Shown: positions 33,242 to 42,119 of the stretch, one piece after another
Position numbering within the stretch: the first letter of the stretch is position 1
Layout: each line of letters opens with the position of its first letter
Source: Zeimonas sp964538505
GTDB lineage: Bacteria > Pseudomonadota > Gammaproteobacteria > Burkholderiales > Burkholderiaceae_E
DNA length: 64,000 bases
Assembly: GCA_964538505.1 (NCBI GenBank)
Contig: CAZIDY010000005.1
Span: 62,001 to 126,000, forward strand
Direction: 5' to 3'
Program-made: the position numbers and the translations under genes
The notes under the pieces: model-generated
What the model was told of the DNA's origin: nothing
The model's database searches: none
What the model saw: the letters and a program-made list of their open reading frames with translations, nothing else

Positions 33242-36200
33242 GCAGCCTCCGCATAGCGGGCCGCGGCGTCGAGATCGACGGCGACGATGCGCGACACGCC
33301 GCGCTCCTGCATCGTCACGCCGACCAGCTGCTGCGCGAGCTCCATCGCGATCTTGTTGTGCGTGATGAACAGGAACTGCGTCTGGTCGGACATGCGCCGG
33401 ACCATCTCGCAGTAACGCTCGGTGTTCGCGTCGTCGAGCGGCGCGTCGACCTCGTCGAGCAGGCAGAACGGTGCCGGGTTCAGCTGGAACAGCGCGAACA
33501 CGAGCGCGATTGCGGTGAGCGCCTTCTCGCCACCCGACAACAGGTGGATCGACGTGTTGCGCTTGCCCGGGGGCTGCGCGAGCACCTGGATGCCGGCGTC
33601 GAGGATCTCGTCGCCGGTGAGGATCAGTCGCGCCTCGCCGCCGCCGAAGAGCTCGGGGAAGAGCTTGCCGAAATGCGCGTTGACCGTGTCGTAGGTCTGC
33701 TGCAGCAGCTCGCGCGTCTCGCGGTCGATCTTGCGGATCGCGTCCTCGAGCGTGGCGATCGCTTCCTCGAGGTCGCTCGATTGCGCGTCGAGAAAGCCCT
33801 TGCGTTCCTCGGCCTGTGCGAGTTCGTCGAGCGCCGCGAGGTTCACCGCACCGAGCGCGGAAATTGCATTCGACAGGCGCGTGACCTCGCCCTGCAGCCA
33901 TGAAGGCTTCGGTGCATCGACGAGCGAAGCGCGCAGCGCGTCGACCGCGGCCTCATCGAGGCCGGCTTCGGCGAGCGACTGTGCAAACTGCTCGCGACGG
34001 ATGCGCGCCGCCTGCTCCTCGAGCTGCAGCTCGGTGACGCGCCGGCGCAGCGGTTCCTGCGCGCGCTCGGCGGCCAGCCGCGCTTCCTCACGCCCGCGCA
34101 GTGTATGGCCGAGGTCGTCGAGCCGGGCACGCGCCTCGGCAAGCGCCTGCTCCGCCCCCGTGCGGGATTCGAGCGCTTCCTGCAGCGCATGACGCGCGCT
34201 CGCGTCGGTGAGCTCGTCGAGCTTCGTGCGCAGGCTCGCGCGCTCGGCCGCCGCCTGCTCGGCCAGCGTGATCGCCTGCTCGATCAGTGCCTCGAGCCGC
34301 TCGATCGACGACTCGGCCGCGCGCACCGCGAACGATGCCTCCTGCGCGTCGCGTTCGTCGCGACGCAGCGCTTCGCGCCGTTCGCCGAGCACGCGCTCGG
34401 CATCCTCGAGCGCAAGCTGCAGCGACTCGGCCTGCTCCTGGTGCTGCGCGAGCTCGACGTCGAGCGCCTCGAAGCGTTCGGTTTCGGCGGCGATCGTCGC
34501 CTCGTGCTCGTCGATCTGGACCGCGAGCTCGGCGAGCTCGGCTTCGATGCGCTCGCGGCTCTGCGTGGTGGCATCGCGCTCCTGCTCGAGGCGTTGCACG
34601 TCGAGGCGCAGCACACTGATGCGCTTGAGCTGCCCGGCGTGCTCCTCGCGCAGCCGGCGCAGCTCGGCGAGACGCTCGGCGGCTCCGCTCTCGATTCGGG
34701 CGGCGGCGCTGCGCGCTTCGTCGGCGAGCAGCTCCTGCGCACGCAGGCCGCGCTCGAGGTTCTCGATCTCGTGCCGGCGCGCGAGCACGCCTTCCTGCTC
34801 GGAATCGGCGGCATACATGCCGACCGACTGGCGGCCGACGACGTGGCCGTCGGCGACGACGAACTGTCCGCCCGGCGGTAGCGAGGCGCGCTGCGCGAGC
34901 GCGGCCTCGAGCGAATCGGCGGCGAAGCAGCCGGCCAGCCATTCGGCAAGCAGCGACTGCACGCCGGCATCGGCGGTACGAACGAGCGTCGCCAGTGGAC
35001 GAAGCCCGGTGGCCGCGGCGCCGCCCGCCAATGGTTCGCCGGCTACCGTCAACGGTGCGAAGAAGCCGACCTTCGATGGAGGCGCATCGGCGGCGAGGCC
35101 GGCGACGGTGTCGAGCCGCCCGACCTCGAGCGCGTGCACGCGCTCGCGCAGCACCGACTCGATCGCGTTCTCCCAGCCGTCGTCGATGCGGACCTTCTCG
35201 TAGAAGCGCGACAGCCGCTCGAGCCCGTGTCGTGCGAGCCACGGCTGCACCTTCGCCTGGCTCTCGACCCGCTCCTGCAGCTGGCGCAACGCGTGCAGTC
35301 GGCCGTCGATCTGCGCACGCTTCGCCTCGGCCTCGCGCAATGCCTGCTGCGAAGGCTGGCGCTGCGCCTCGAGATCGCTCCATTGCGGCTCGACGACGGC
35401 GAGCGTCTCCGAGATATGGCGATCGCCTTCCTCCGCGACGGCGAGGCTCTCGATCGCCTGCTCGAGCCCGGCCGGATCGAAGGGATGCAGCGCGTCGACC
35501 TCGGCACGCAGCCGCTCGCGGCGTCGCGATGCGACATCGAGCGCCTCGCTCGCCTTGCGCTCGTGCAATGCGCAGACCTCGATCGCCTGCCGCGTCTGGC
35601 CGACGCGCTGGCGCGCTTCGTCGACCCGGGCGCGCGCCTCACGCGCCTTCGCCTCGAGCTCCGGCAGCACTGCGGCCTGCTCGGTCACGATGCGCGCAAG
35701 CTCTTCGGCGTGCGTGTGTGCCTGCGCGCGCTGTGCCTGTGCGGCCTCGCGGTCGGTGCGCGCGTGCTCCTGCTGCTCCTGCGCACGCTGGGCCGCCCGC
35801 TCGACGCTGTCGAGGCGCTCGCGCAGCTGGCCCTGCGTCTCGGAAACGAGCCGGATCTCCGCCTCGATGCGCCCGACCTCGGCGTTGCACTCGTAGTAGC
35901 GTCCCTGCGCGGCGTGAACGGCGTCACCGGCCGCAAAGTGCGCGCTGCGCACCGTTTCGATTTCCGCTTCGATCGCGCGCTGCTCGGCCAGGCGCGCCTC
36001 GACCTGGTTCTCGGCGTCGGCCGCCTGGGTGGCGAGCCGGTGCTGCTCGGCGTCGGCGTCGTCGCGGCGAAGCAGCCACAGCGTGTGCTGCTTTCGCTCG
36101 CGCTCGCCCTCGAGCGAACGGAACTCGCGCGCGATCTCCGCCTGGCGTTGCAGCCGCTCGATCTGCGACTCGAGCTCGCGCCGGATGTCGTCGACGCGGG

Positions 36201-36774
36201 TGAGGTTCTCGCGCGTGTCGGAGAGCCGGTTCGCCGTCTCGCGCCGCCGTTCCTTGTATTTCGAAACGCCGGCGGCTTCCTCGAGGAACACGCGCAGCTC
36301 CTCCGGGCGCGCCTCGATGATCCGGGAGATCATCCCCTGGCCGATGATCGCGTAGGCGCGCGGACCCAGCCCGGTGCCGAGGAACATGTCGTGCACGTCA
36401 CGGCGCCGCACCGGCTGGTTGTTGATGAAGTAGCTCGACTGTCCGTCGCGCGTGAGCACGCGTCGCACCGAGATCTCGGCGAACTGGCCCCAGCTGCCGC
36501 CGATGCGCCCGAGCGTGTTGTCGAACACGAGCTCCACCGAAGCCCTTGCCGCCGGCTTGCGCTCGGAGGAGCCGCTGAAGATGACGTCCTGCATCGACTC
36601 GCCGCGCAGCTCGGACGCCTTGGATTCGCCGAGCACCCAGCGTACGGCGTCGATCAGGTTCGACTTGCCGCAGCCATTGGGACCCACGACGCCGACCAGT
36701 TGGCCGGGGACATCGAAGGAGGTGGGATCGACGAAGGACTTGAAGCCGGCGAGTTTGATCTGTTTCAGTCGCAC
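33238..36774 (-). CDS. smc: Chromosome partition protein SMC
   Basis: Condensin ATPase for chromosome organisation. It has 1178 residues with a GTG start. Walker A GPNGCGKSNLIDAVRWVLGE is at 31-38 onward. Two long coiled coils, heavy in Glu, Arg, Ala and Gln, flank a hinge (about 500-650, with GQFVVADGHVVGRQS). The C-terminal head carries the ABC signature LLSGGEKALTAIALVFALF and Walker B FCLLDEVDAPLDDAN. ScpA/ScpB partners are not in the window. First gene of the smc-zipA-ligA unit. Confidence 0.97.
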   Translation of the reverse strand: MRLKQIKLAGFKSFVDPTSFDVPGQLVGVVGPNGCGKSNLIDAVRWVLGESKASELRGESMQDVIFSGSSERKPAARASVELVFDNTLGRIGGSWGQFAEISVRRVLTRDGQSSYFINNQPVRRRDVHDMFLGTGLGPRAYAIIGQGMISRIIEARPEELRVFLEEAAGVSKYKERRRETANRLSDTRENLTRVDDIRRELESQIERLQRQAEIAREFRSLEGERERKQHTLWLLRRDDADAEQHRLATQAADAENQVEARLAEQRAIEAEIETVRSAHFAAGDAVHAAQGRYYECNAEVGRIEAEIRLVSETQGQLRERLDSVERAAQRAQEQQEHARTDREAAQAQRAQAHTHAEELARIVTEQAAVLPELEAKAREARARVDEARQRVGQTRQAIEVCALHERKASEALDVASRRRERLRAEVDALHPFDPAGLEQAIESLAVAEEGDRHISETLAVVEPQWSDLEAQRQPSQQALREAEAKRAQIDGRLHALRQLQERVESQAKVQPWLARHGLERLSRFYEKVRIDDGWENAIESVLRERVHALEVGRLDTVAGLAADAPPSKVGFFAPLTVAGEPLAGGAAATGLRPLATLVRTADAGVQSLLAEWLAGCFAADSLEAALAQRASLPPGGQFVVADGHVVGRQSVGMYAADSEQEGVLARRHEIENLERGLRAQELLADEARSAAARIESGAAERLAELRRLREEHAGQLKRISVLRLDVQRLEQERDATTQSRERIEAELAELAVQIDEHEATIAAETERFEALDVELAQHQEQAESLQLALEDAERVLGERREALRRDERDAQEASFAVRAAESSIERLEALIEQAITLAEQAAAERASLRTKLDELTDASARHALQEALESRTGAEQALAEARARLDDLGHTLRGREEARLAAERAQEPLRRRVTELQLEEQAARIRREQFAQSLAEAGLDEAAVDALRASLVDAPKPSWLQGEVTRLSNAISALGAVNLAALDELAQAEERKGFLDAQSSDLEEAIATLEDAIRKIDRETRELLQQTYDTVNAHFGKLFPELFGGGEARLILTGDEILDAGIQVLAQPPGKRNTSIHLLSGGEKALTAIALVFALFQLNPAPFCLLDEVDAPLDDANTERYCEMVRRMSDQTQFLFITHNKIAMELAQQLVGVTMQERGVSRIVAVDLDAAARYAEAA

Positions 36775-36879
36775 CGAAAGCCCTATGTGAGGATCGAGGG
36801 GGCACCGGCGCGGTCCCGCGGTCCGGCCACTCGCCGCTGGGCTGGGACGTCTCTATGTACTCCTTGCGCCCCTGAGGAA

Positions 36880-36923
36880 AAGCCGCGCGGACGCGGCTTG
36901 CAAAAGCCGCTCGGAAGCGGCTT
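36880..36923. other. Twin near-identical stem-loops between smc and queF
   Basis: AAGCCGCG-CGGA-CGCGGCTT (36880-36899) is followed four bases later by AAGCCGCT-CGGA-AGCGGCTT (36904-36923). Each has an 8-bp perfect stem. Read on the minus strand the loops are TCCG, a UNCG-type tetraloop, and both stems are followed by TTTT, so they resemble tandem terminators for transcripts coming from the queF side. They lie in the 207-base divergent spacer. No preQ1-riboswitch pattern is visible there. Confidence 0.6.
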
Positions 36924-36934
36924 CTATCGCTCCG

Positions 36935-36940
36935 TATAAT
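36935..36940 (+). promoter_or_regulatory. -10 box for the queF operon
   Basis: A perfect TATAAT 41 bases before the queF ATG, just after the twin hairpins. No -35 hexamer is recognisable. Confidence 0.45.
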
Positions 36941-36981
36941 AGCATCGGCCTTCGTGCTGCACCGGCACAACGACGCTCTCC

Positions 36982-37410
36982 ATGCCGCCCCCGCCCGCCC
37001 AACCCTCCCGCCAGCTCGACACCTTCCCCAACCCGGCCCGGGAACGCGACTACCTCGTGCACATCGAGGTGCCGGAGTTCACCTGCCTGTGTCCACTTAC
37101 CGGACAGCCGGATTTCGCCACGCTCGTCCTCGACTACATCCCTGACGAGCGCAACGTGGAGCTGAAGGCGCTGAAGCTCTACATGTGGAGCTATCGCAAC
37201 GAGGGCGCGTTCCACGAGGCGGTCACCAACCGCATCCTCGACGACCTCGTGGCCGCGCTCGAGCCGCGCTTCCTGCGCCTGACGGCCCGCTGGTACGTGC
37301 GTGGCGGCATCTTCACCACCGTCGAGGCCGAGCACCGCAAGCCCGGCTGGACACCCGCCCCCCGCGTCGACATCGGCAGCTTCGCGCCCGGCGCCAGCAC
37401 GCGGCCATGA
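36982..37410 (+). CDS. queF: NADPH-dependent 7-cyano-7-deazaguanine reductase
   Basis: Reduces preQ0 to preQ1 in queuosine synthesis for tRNA. At 142 residues it is the short, single-domain (B. subtilis-type) form. Catalytic Cys37 and Asp44 are in FTCLCPLTGQPDFATL, and the substrate-binding VELKALKLYMWSYRNEGAFH follows. A Pro-rich N-terminal 15 residues and a Pro/Gly tail are unconserved. No other queuosine gene is nearby. It precedes dapD by 13 bases and may be co-transcribed. Confidence 0.96.
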   Translation: MPPPPAQPSRQLDTFPNPARERDYLVHIEVPEFTCLCPLTGQPDFATLVLDYIPDERNVELKALKLYMWSYRNEGAFHEAVTNRILDDLVAALEPRFLRLTARWYVRGGIFTTVEAEHRKPGWTPAPRVDIGSFAPGASTRP

Positions 37411-37423
37411 GCAGGCGCATCGT

Positions 37424-38305
37424 ATGAACACGCGCATCGTGGACCCCGCCCGCAACGCCGCTGCCGACGGCGAGCGGCTCGAGCTGCAGCGCACGATCGA
37501 CGCTGCCTGGGAGCGGCGCAGCGAGCTTTCGCCGGCCGATGCGCCGGCGCAGTTGCAGGACGCCGTCGAGCACGTGCTGGCCCTGCTCGACGCCGGCACA
37601 CTGCGCGTGGCCGAGAAGCGCTCGCCCGCCCCCGGCGACTGGGTGGTGCACGAATGGGTGAAAAAGGCGGTGCTGCTGTCGTTCCGGCTCAACGTTGCCG
37701 CACCCTCGGGCAGCGGCCCGCTGCGCTTCTACGACAAGGTCCCCACCAAGTTCGACGGCTGGAGCGCCGCCGACTTCGCAGCGGCCGGTGTGCGCGTCGT
37801 CCCGCCAGCCGTCGCGCGACGGGGCGCCTTCGTCGGCAGGAACGTCGTCCTGATGCCTTCCTACGTGAACATCGGCGCGTTCGTCGACGAAGGCACGATG
37901 GTCGATACCTGGGTCACGGTAGGCTCGTGCGCGCAGATCGGGCGCGACGTCCACCTGTCGGGCGGGGTCGGCATCGGCGGCGTGCTCGAGCCGCTGCAGG
38001 CCGCGCCGACCATCATCGAGGACAACTGCTTCGTCGGCGCCCGCTCGGAAATCGTCGAAGGGGTCGTCGTCGAGGAGAATTCGGTGATCTCGATGGGTGT
38101 GTTCCTCGGGCAGAGCACGAAGATCTACGATCGGGCCAGCGGCGAGGTGAGCTACGGGCGCGTGCCGGCAGGCTCGGTCGTCGTTCCGGGAACGCTGCCG
38201 TCCGGCAACGGCAGCGTCGGGCTGTACTGCGCGGTCATCGTCAAGCGGGTCGACGCGCGCACGCGCGCAAAAACCGCCATCAACGACCTGCTGCGCGACC
38301 ACTGA
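37424..38305 (+). CDS. dapD: Tetrahydrodipicolinate N-succinyltransferase
   Basis: Succinyl-CoA-dependent step of the lysine/meso-diaminopimelate route. It has 293 residues from the ATG at 37424 (family about 275, with an N-terminal extension here). Motifs: WVKKAVLLSFRLN, FYDKVPTKFDGW, then a left-handed beta-helix (VVPPAVARRGAFVGRNVVLM to GSCAQIGRDVHLSGGVGIGG). The final part is CAVIVKRVDARTRAKTAIND. dapE lies three genes downstream in the same run. Confidence 0.97.
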   Translation: MNTRIVDPARNAAADGERLELQRTIDAAWERRSELSPADAPAQLQDAVEHVLALLDAGTLRVAEKRSPAPGDWVVHEWVKKAVLLSFRLNVAAPSGSGPLRFYDKVPTKFDGWSAADFAAAGVRVVPPAVARRGAFVGRNVVLMPSYVNIGAFVDEGTMVDTWVTVGSCAQIGRDVHLSGGVGIGGVLEPLQAAPTIIEDNCFVGARSEIVEGVVVEENSVISMGVFLGQSTKIYDRASGEVSYGRVPAGSVVVPGTLPSGNGSVGLYCAVIVKRVDARTRAKTAINDLLRDH

Positions 38306-38348
38306 GCGGCCGCGGGAGCGCCGCGCAGGTGTACGAGGAGAGAACGCA

Positions 38349-39578
38349 ATGCCGATGGAACGCCTGCTGCGCCTGATGGCCGAGAAGAAGGCCTCGGACC
38401 TGTTCCTGTCGCCCGGCTCGCCGATCCAGATCAAGATCGACGGCGCGATGGTCGCGGTGAACGGGCAGCGCCTGGAGCCGGCCAACGTCGAGGGGCTGCT
38501 GCGCCAGATCGTGCCCGAGGCGCAATGGACGCGCTTCGAGAACGAGCGCGAGCTCAACATCGGCTACGGCCTGGGCGGTGTCGGCAGCTTCCGCGTCAAC
38601 GCCTTCCGCCAGCGCGGCACGGTGGCCGGTGTCGTGCGCTTCGTGCCGCACGAGATCCCGTCGCTCGACGACCTTCACCTGCCGGCGATCCTCGGCGAAC
38701 TGATTCTCGAGAAGCGCGGCCTGCTGCTCGTCGTGGGCGCCACCGGATCGGGCAAGTCCACCACGCTGGCGGCAATGCTCGATCATCGCAACGAGCAGAA
38801 GAGCGGCCACATCCTCACGCTCGAGGATCCGATCGAGTTCACCTTCCGGAACAAGCGCTCGATCATCAACCAGCGCCAGATCGGCACCGACACCGATTCG
38901 CTCGAGATCGCGCTGAAGAACGCGATGCGCCAGGCACCCGACTGCATCCTGATCGGCGAGATCCGCGACACGGCGACGATGTCGGCCGCCCTCGCCTACG
39001 CGCAGTCGGGCCACCTCGTGCTCGCGACACTGCACGCGAACAACGCGCACCATGCGCTTACGCGGATCGTGAGCTTCTACCCGCCCGACAACCGCACCGT
39101 GCTGCTGTCCGACCTTGCTGCGACGCTCAAGGCGATCGTCTCCCAGCGCCTCGTGCGCTCCGCCGCCGGCGGGCGACTGCCGGCGCTCGAGGTGCTGACG
39201 AACACGCGCCATATCTCGGAGATGATCGAGCAGGGACGCCTCACCGAGATCAAGGACGCGATGGACCAGAGCCTCGCGCCCGGGTCCTGCACTTTCGATC
39301 ATGCGCTCGCCGGGCTGGTGCGCAATGGCCGGATCGCACGCGCCGACGCGCTCGCGCACGCCGATTCGCCGACCAACCTGCTGTGGCTGCTGGAGAACGA
39401 AGCCAACGCGCCGGCCGGCGAGAAGGGCAGCGCGCAGCCGCGGCCCGTCGCGGCGGCGGCCGCATCGGCGTCTGCGTCGGCTGCTCCTGTGTCGGCCCAC
39501 GCGCCGAAGCCTTCGCCCGAAGCGCGCAGCGAGCCCGGCGAAAGCCCGTCGTTCTCCGAGTTCCTGCTCAACATCTGA
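38349..39578 (+). CDS. pilU: PilT/PilU-family pilus retraction ATPase
   Basis: Hexameric ATPase expected to help retract type IV pili. It has 409 residues from an ATG with GAGGAG upstream. Motifs: N-terminal PAS-like half with ASDLFLSPGSPIQIKIDG, Walker A GATGSGKSTTL (130-137), the Asp box ILTLEDPIEF, Walker B DCILIGEIRD and the His box HLVLATLHANNA. The C-terminal 60 residues are Ala/Pro/Ser-rich and end SFSEFLLNI. PilU-type is favoured over PilT by the MPMERLLRLMAEKKASDLFL start and the lack of the AIRNLIRE motif. No other pilus gene is in the window. Confidence 0.88.
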   Translation: MPMERLLRLMAEKKASDLFLSPGSPIQIKIDGAMVAVNGQRLEPANVEGLLRQIVPEAQWTRFENERELNIGYGLGGVGSFRVNAFRQRGTVAGVVRFVPHEIPSLDDLHLPAILGELILEKRGLLLVVGATGSGKSTTLAAMLDHRNEQKSGHILTLEDPIEFTFRNKRSIINQRQIGTDTDSLEIALKNAMRQAPDCILIGEIRDTATMSAALAYAQSGHLVLATLHANNAHHALTRIVSFYPPDNRTVLLSDLAATLKAIVSQRLVRSAAGGRLPALEVLTNTRHISEMIEQGRLTEIKDAMDQSLAPGSCTFDHALAGLVRNGRIARADALAHADSPTNLLWLLENEANAPAGEKGSAQPRPVAAAAASASASAAPVSAHAPKPSPEARSEPGESPSFSEFLLNI

Positions 39579-39579
39579 G

Positions 39580-39933
39580 ATGCCCGAGGTCGTCGTTTTC
39601 GGCATCGACAACTGCGACCACGTCCGCAAGGCGCGCGCATGGCTGCGTGCGCGAAACATCGAGCACCGCTTCCACGACCTGCGTCGCGACGGACTCGACG
39701 CGCAGCAGCTGTCGTGCTGGCTCGGGCGCGTGCCCTGGGATTCGTTGCTGAACCGGCGCGGGCTCACCTGGCGCACGCTCGATGCGCAGCGGCGCGCCGC
39801 GGTCACCGACCAGGCGAGCGCCAGCGAGCTGATGCTCGAAGAGCCGCTGCTCGTCAAGCGGCCGGTGCTGCAGATGCCCGGACAGATCGTCGTCGGCTTC
39901 TCGGAAGCGCTGTACGCAGGCCTGTTCGAATGA
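39580..39933 (+). CDS. ArsC/Spx-like thioredoxin-fold protein (YffB family)
   Basis: Small protein of 117 residues, one base after the pilU stop. The ArsC-like core shows VFGIDNCDHVRKARAWL with Cys12, then FHDLRRDGLD, the Trp/Leu-rich WDSLLNRRGLTWR and the cis-Pro region LVKRPVLQ. YffB-type proteins are thought to be glutathione-dependent reductases and are not arsenate reductases in the classic sense. It stands next to dapE in many proteobacteria; the link is unexplained. Its stop overlaps the dapE ATG (ATGA). Confidence 0.85.
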   Translation: MPEVVVFGIDNCDHVRKARAWLRARNIEHRFHDLRRDGLDAQQLSCWLGRVPWDSLLNRRGLTWRTLDAQRRAAVTDQASASELMLEEPLLVKRPVLQMPGQIVVGFSEALYAGLFE

Positions 39934-41066
39934 GCGCGGTGCTGCGCCTGGCCGGCGAGCTGATCCGCCGGCCGTCGGTGACGCCTGACGACCACGGCTG
40001 CCAGGCGATCGTTGCCGGGCGACTCGCGCCGCTCGGATTCGAGTGCGAGCGCTTCGACGCCAACGGCGTGGCGAACCTGTGGGCGCTGCGCGACTCGGAA
40101 CACCCGGGTCCGACACTCGTTTTCGCCGGGCACACCGATGTCGTGCCGACCGGCGCGCGCGAGCTGTGGGCCAGCGACCCCTTCGAGCCGGTCGAACGCG
40201 ACGGGCGGCTGTACGGTCGCGGCGCTGCCGACATGAAGAGCTCGATCGCGGCCTTCGTCGTTGCGCTCGAGGAGGCAATCGCCGGCGGGCTCGCCGGCCG
40301 CGGGCGGCTCGCGCTGCTGCTCACCTCCGACGAAGAAGGGCCGGCCATCCACGGAACGGCACACGTCGTCGAGCAGCTCGCAACCCGCGGCGAGAGGCTC
40401 GACTACTGCATCGTCGGCGAGCCGACCAGCGAACGACGCCTCGGCGACACCTTCAAGAACGGGCGCCGCGGCTCGTTGTCCGGGCGGCTCGTCGTGCACG
40501 GCGTGCAGGGCCACGTCGCGTATCCGCAGCTGGCGCGCAACCCGCTGCACGAGCTCGCGCCGGCGCTGGCCGAGCTCGTCGGCGTCGAATGGGACCAGGG
40601 CGACGGCGACTTTCCGCCGACGACCTGGCAGGTATCGAACCTGCACGCCGGAACCGGCGCCGGCAACGTGATCCCGGCCACCGCCACCGTCGACTTCAAT
40701 TTCCGCTTCTCTCCGGCGAGCCCGGCCGCGTCGCTGCAGCGCCGCTTCGCCGAGCGGCTCGACGCGCACGGCCTTCGCTACACGCTCGAGTGGGCGCCGC
40801 CGTCACAGCCTTTCCGCTGCGCGCCGGGTGCGCTTTCGACGGCACTCGCCGAAGCGATCCGCATCGAGACCGGCTGCGAGCCACGCTGCTCGACGACCGG
40901 CGGCACCTCCGACGGGCGCTTTCTCGCGCGCATCTGCCCCCAGGTCGTCGAGTTCGGTCCGGTCAACGAGAGCATCCATCGCGTCGATGAATCAGTCGGC
41001 ATCGACGAGCTCGAGCCGCTGAAGAACGTCTACCGGCGCACGATCGCGGCGCTGCTGCAGGCATGA
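39930..41066 (+). CDS. dapE: Succinyl-diaminopimelate desuccinylase
   Basis: Zinc hydrolase that frees LL-diaminopimelate in lysine and cell-wall synthesis. It has 378 residues from the ATG overlapping the previous stop. Metal ligands are in LVFAGHTDVVPTG (His), GRGAADMKSSIAAF (Asp), TSDEEGPAIHGT (Glu), CIVGEPTS (Glu) and NESIHRVDE (His). The dimerisation lid lies between about 180 and 290. It acts after DapD, encoded three genes upstream. Start overlaps yffB and stop overlaps prmB, both by four bases. Confidence 0.97.
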   Translation: MSAVLRLAGELIRRPSVTPDDHGCQAIVAGRLAPLGFECERFDANGVANLWALRDSEHPGPTLVFAGHTDVVPTGARELWASDPFEPVERDGRLYGRGAADMKSSIAAFVVALEEAIAGGLAGRGRLALLLTSDEEGPAIHGTAHVVEQLATRGERLDYCIVGEPTSERRLGDTFKNGRRGSLSGRLVVHGVQGHVAYPQLARNPLHELAPALAELVGVEWDQGDGDFPPTTWQVSNLHAGTGAGNVIPATATVDFNFRFSPASPAASLQRRFAERLDAHGLRYTLEWAPPSQPFRCAPGALSTALAEAIRIETGCEPRCSTTGGTSDGRFLARICPQVVEFGPVNESIHRVDESVGIDELEPLKNVYRRTIAALLQA

Positions 41067-42070
41067 CGCGAAAGAGCACGCAGGAGCCCGTCGCCGGCGG
41101 GGGGAACGGGCGCGTCGTTGTCGACGCTGCAGTTCACGAGCGCGTCGTTGCCGACGCGCGGGCCGCTGCCCGCGAGCTGCGAACGCTGCGCGATCTGCTG
41201 CGCTGGGCGGTCGCGCGCTTCGAGTCGGCCGGGCTCGCATTCGGGCACGGCACCGACAACGCCTGGGACGAGGCCGTTTCGCTGCTGCTGTTCGCGCTGC
41301 ACCTGCCACCCGACCGGCTCGATCCATACCTGGACGCGCGCCTCGCGCGCGTCGAGCGCGAAGCGGCGATCGCGCTCATCGAGCGGCGCGTCGAGACCCG
41401 GGCGCCTGCTCCCTACCTCACCGGCGAGGCCTGGCTGCGCGGCCTGCGTTTCGTCTGCGACCGGCGCGCGCTCGTGCCTCGTTCGCCGGTCGCCGAGGCG
41501 CTCGACGAGTCGCTGCCGCAATGGCTTGCGCTGCACCGACCCTTCGCAGAGGATGAACCTCGCTGCGTGCTCGACCTGTGCACCGGTGGCGGCAGCCTCG
41601 CGATCTTCGCCGCGCTCGCCTTCCCCGATGCACGCATCGTCGGCGCCGATCTTTCCGCGGACGCGCTGGCGCTCGCCGCGACCAACGCATCGCTGCACGG
41701 ACTGCAGCAGCGCATCGAATGGCTGCGCTCGGACCTCTTCGAGTCGCTTGGCACGCGTCGCTTCGATCTGATCGTCTGCAATCCACCGTACGTGAACGAG
41801 GCGTCGATGCGGGCGCTGCCGCCCGAGTTCCGCGCCGAGCCGCAGGATGCGCTCGCCGGAGGCCGCGACGGCATGGAGCTCGTCCGACGCATCGTCGGGC
41901 AGGCGCGCGCGCACCTCGAGGACGACGGCATCCTTCTGCTCGAGATCGGGCACGAGGCTGCGCATTTCGAGGCCGCCTTTCCCGCGCTGGAGTTCCACTA
42001 CCTGCCCGTGGCCGCCGGCGAGCGGTTGCTGGTGGTCATCGAGGCGGCGCGGCTTCCCCCGCCGCCATGA
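41063..42070 (+). CDS. prmB: Ribosomal protein uL3 N5-glutamine methyltransferase
   Basis: Methylates a Gln side chain of ribosomal protein L3. It has 335 residues. The N-terminal helical domain (LLRWAVARFESAGLAFGHGT) is the PrmB-specific part. YLTGEAWLRGLRFVCDRRAL precedes the Rossmann core with SAM loop VLDLCTGGGSLAIFAA and the catalytic NPPY motif (CNPPYVNEASM). The first 25 residues are a poorly conserved extension. The ATG overlaps the dapE stop by four bases. Confidence 0.94.
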   Translation: MTRKSTQEPVAGGGNGRVVVDAAVHERVVADARAAARELRTLRDLLRWAVARFESAGLAFGHGTDNAWDEAVSLLLFALHLPPDRLDPYLDARLARVEREAAIALIERRVETRAPAPYLTGEAWLRGLRFVCDRRALVPRSPVAEALDESLPQWLALHRPFAEDEPRCVLDLCTGGGSLAIFAALAFPDARIVGADLSADALALAATNASLHGLQQRIEWLRSDLFESLGTRRFDLIVCNPPYVNEASMRALPPEFRAEPQDALAGGRDGMELVRRIVGQARAHLEDDGILLLEIGHEAAHFEAAFPALEFHYLPVAAGERLLVVIEAARLPPPP

Positions 42071-42105
42071 CCCGGCGACGCGAAACCGCCGGCATGGATC
42101 GCCGA

Positions 42106-42111
42106 TACGAT
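42106..42111 (+). promoter_or_regulatory. -10-like box before the ABC-F gene
   Basis: TACGAT ends 8 bases before the ATG at 42120. No ribosome site or -35 hexamer is obvious. The 49-base gap after prmB is the only spacing in the run large enough for a new promoter. Confidence 0.25.
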
Positions 42112-42119
42112 CGTTCGGC

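Noticed and set aside
36775..36981. preQ1 riboswitch upstream of queF
   Set aside because: The spacer has two GC-rich tetraloop hairpins but not the short stem plus A-rich tail pseudoknot of preQ1 aptamers, and the hairpins lie upstream of the -10 box.
38280..40769. 829-codon minus-strand frame opposite dapD-pilU-dapE
   Set aside because: Antisense shadow; the plus-strand genes in the same place carry complete motifs and ribosome sites, while this frame shows none.
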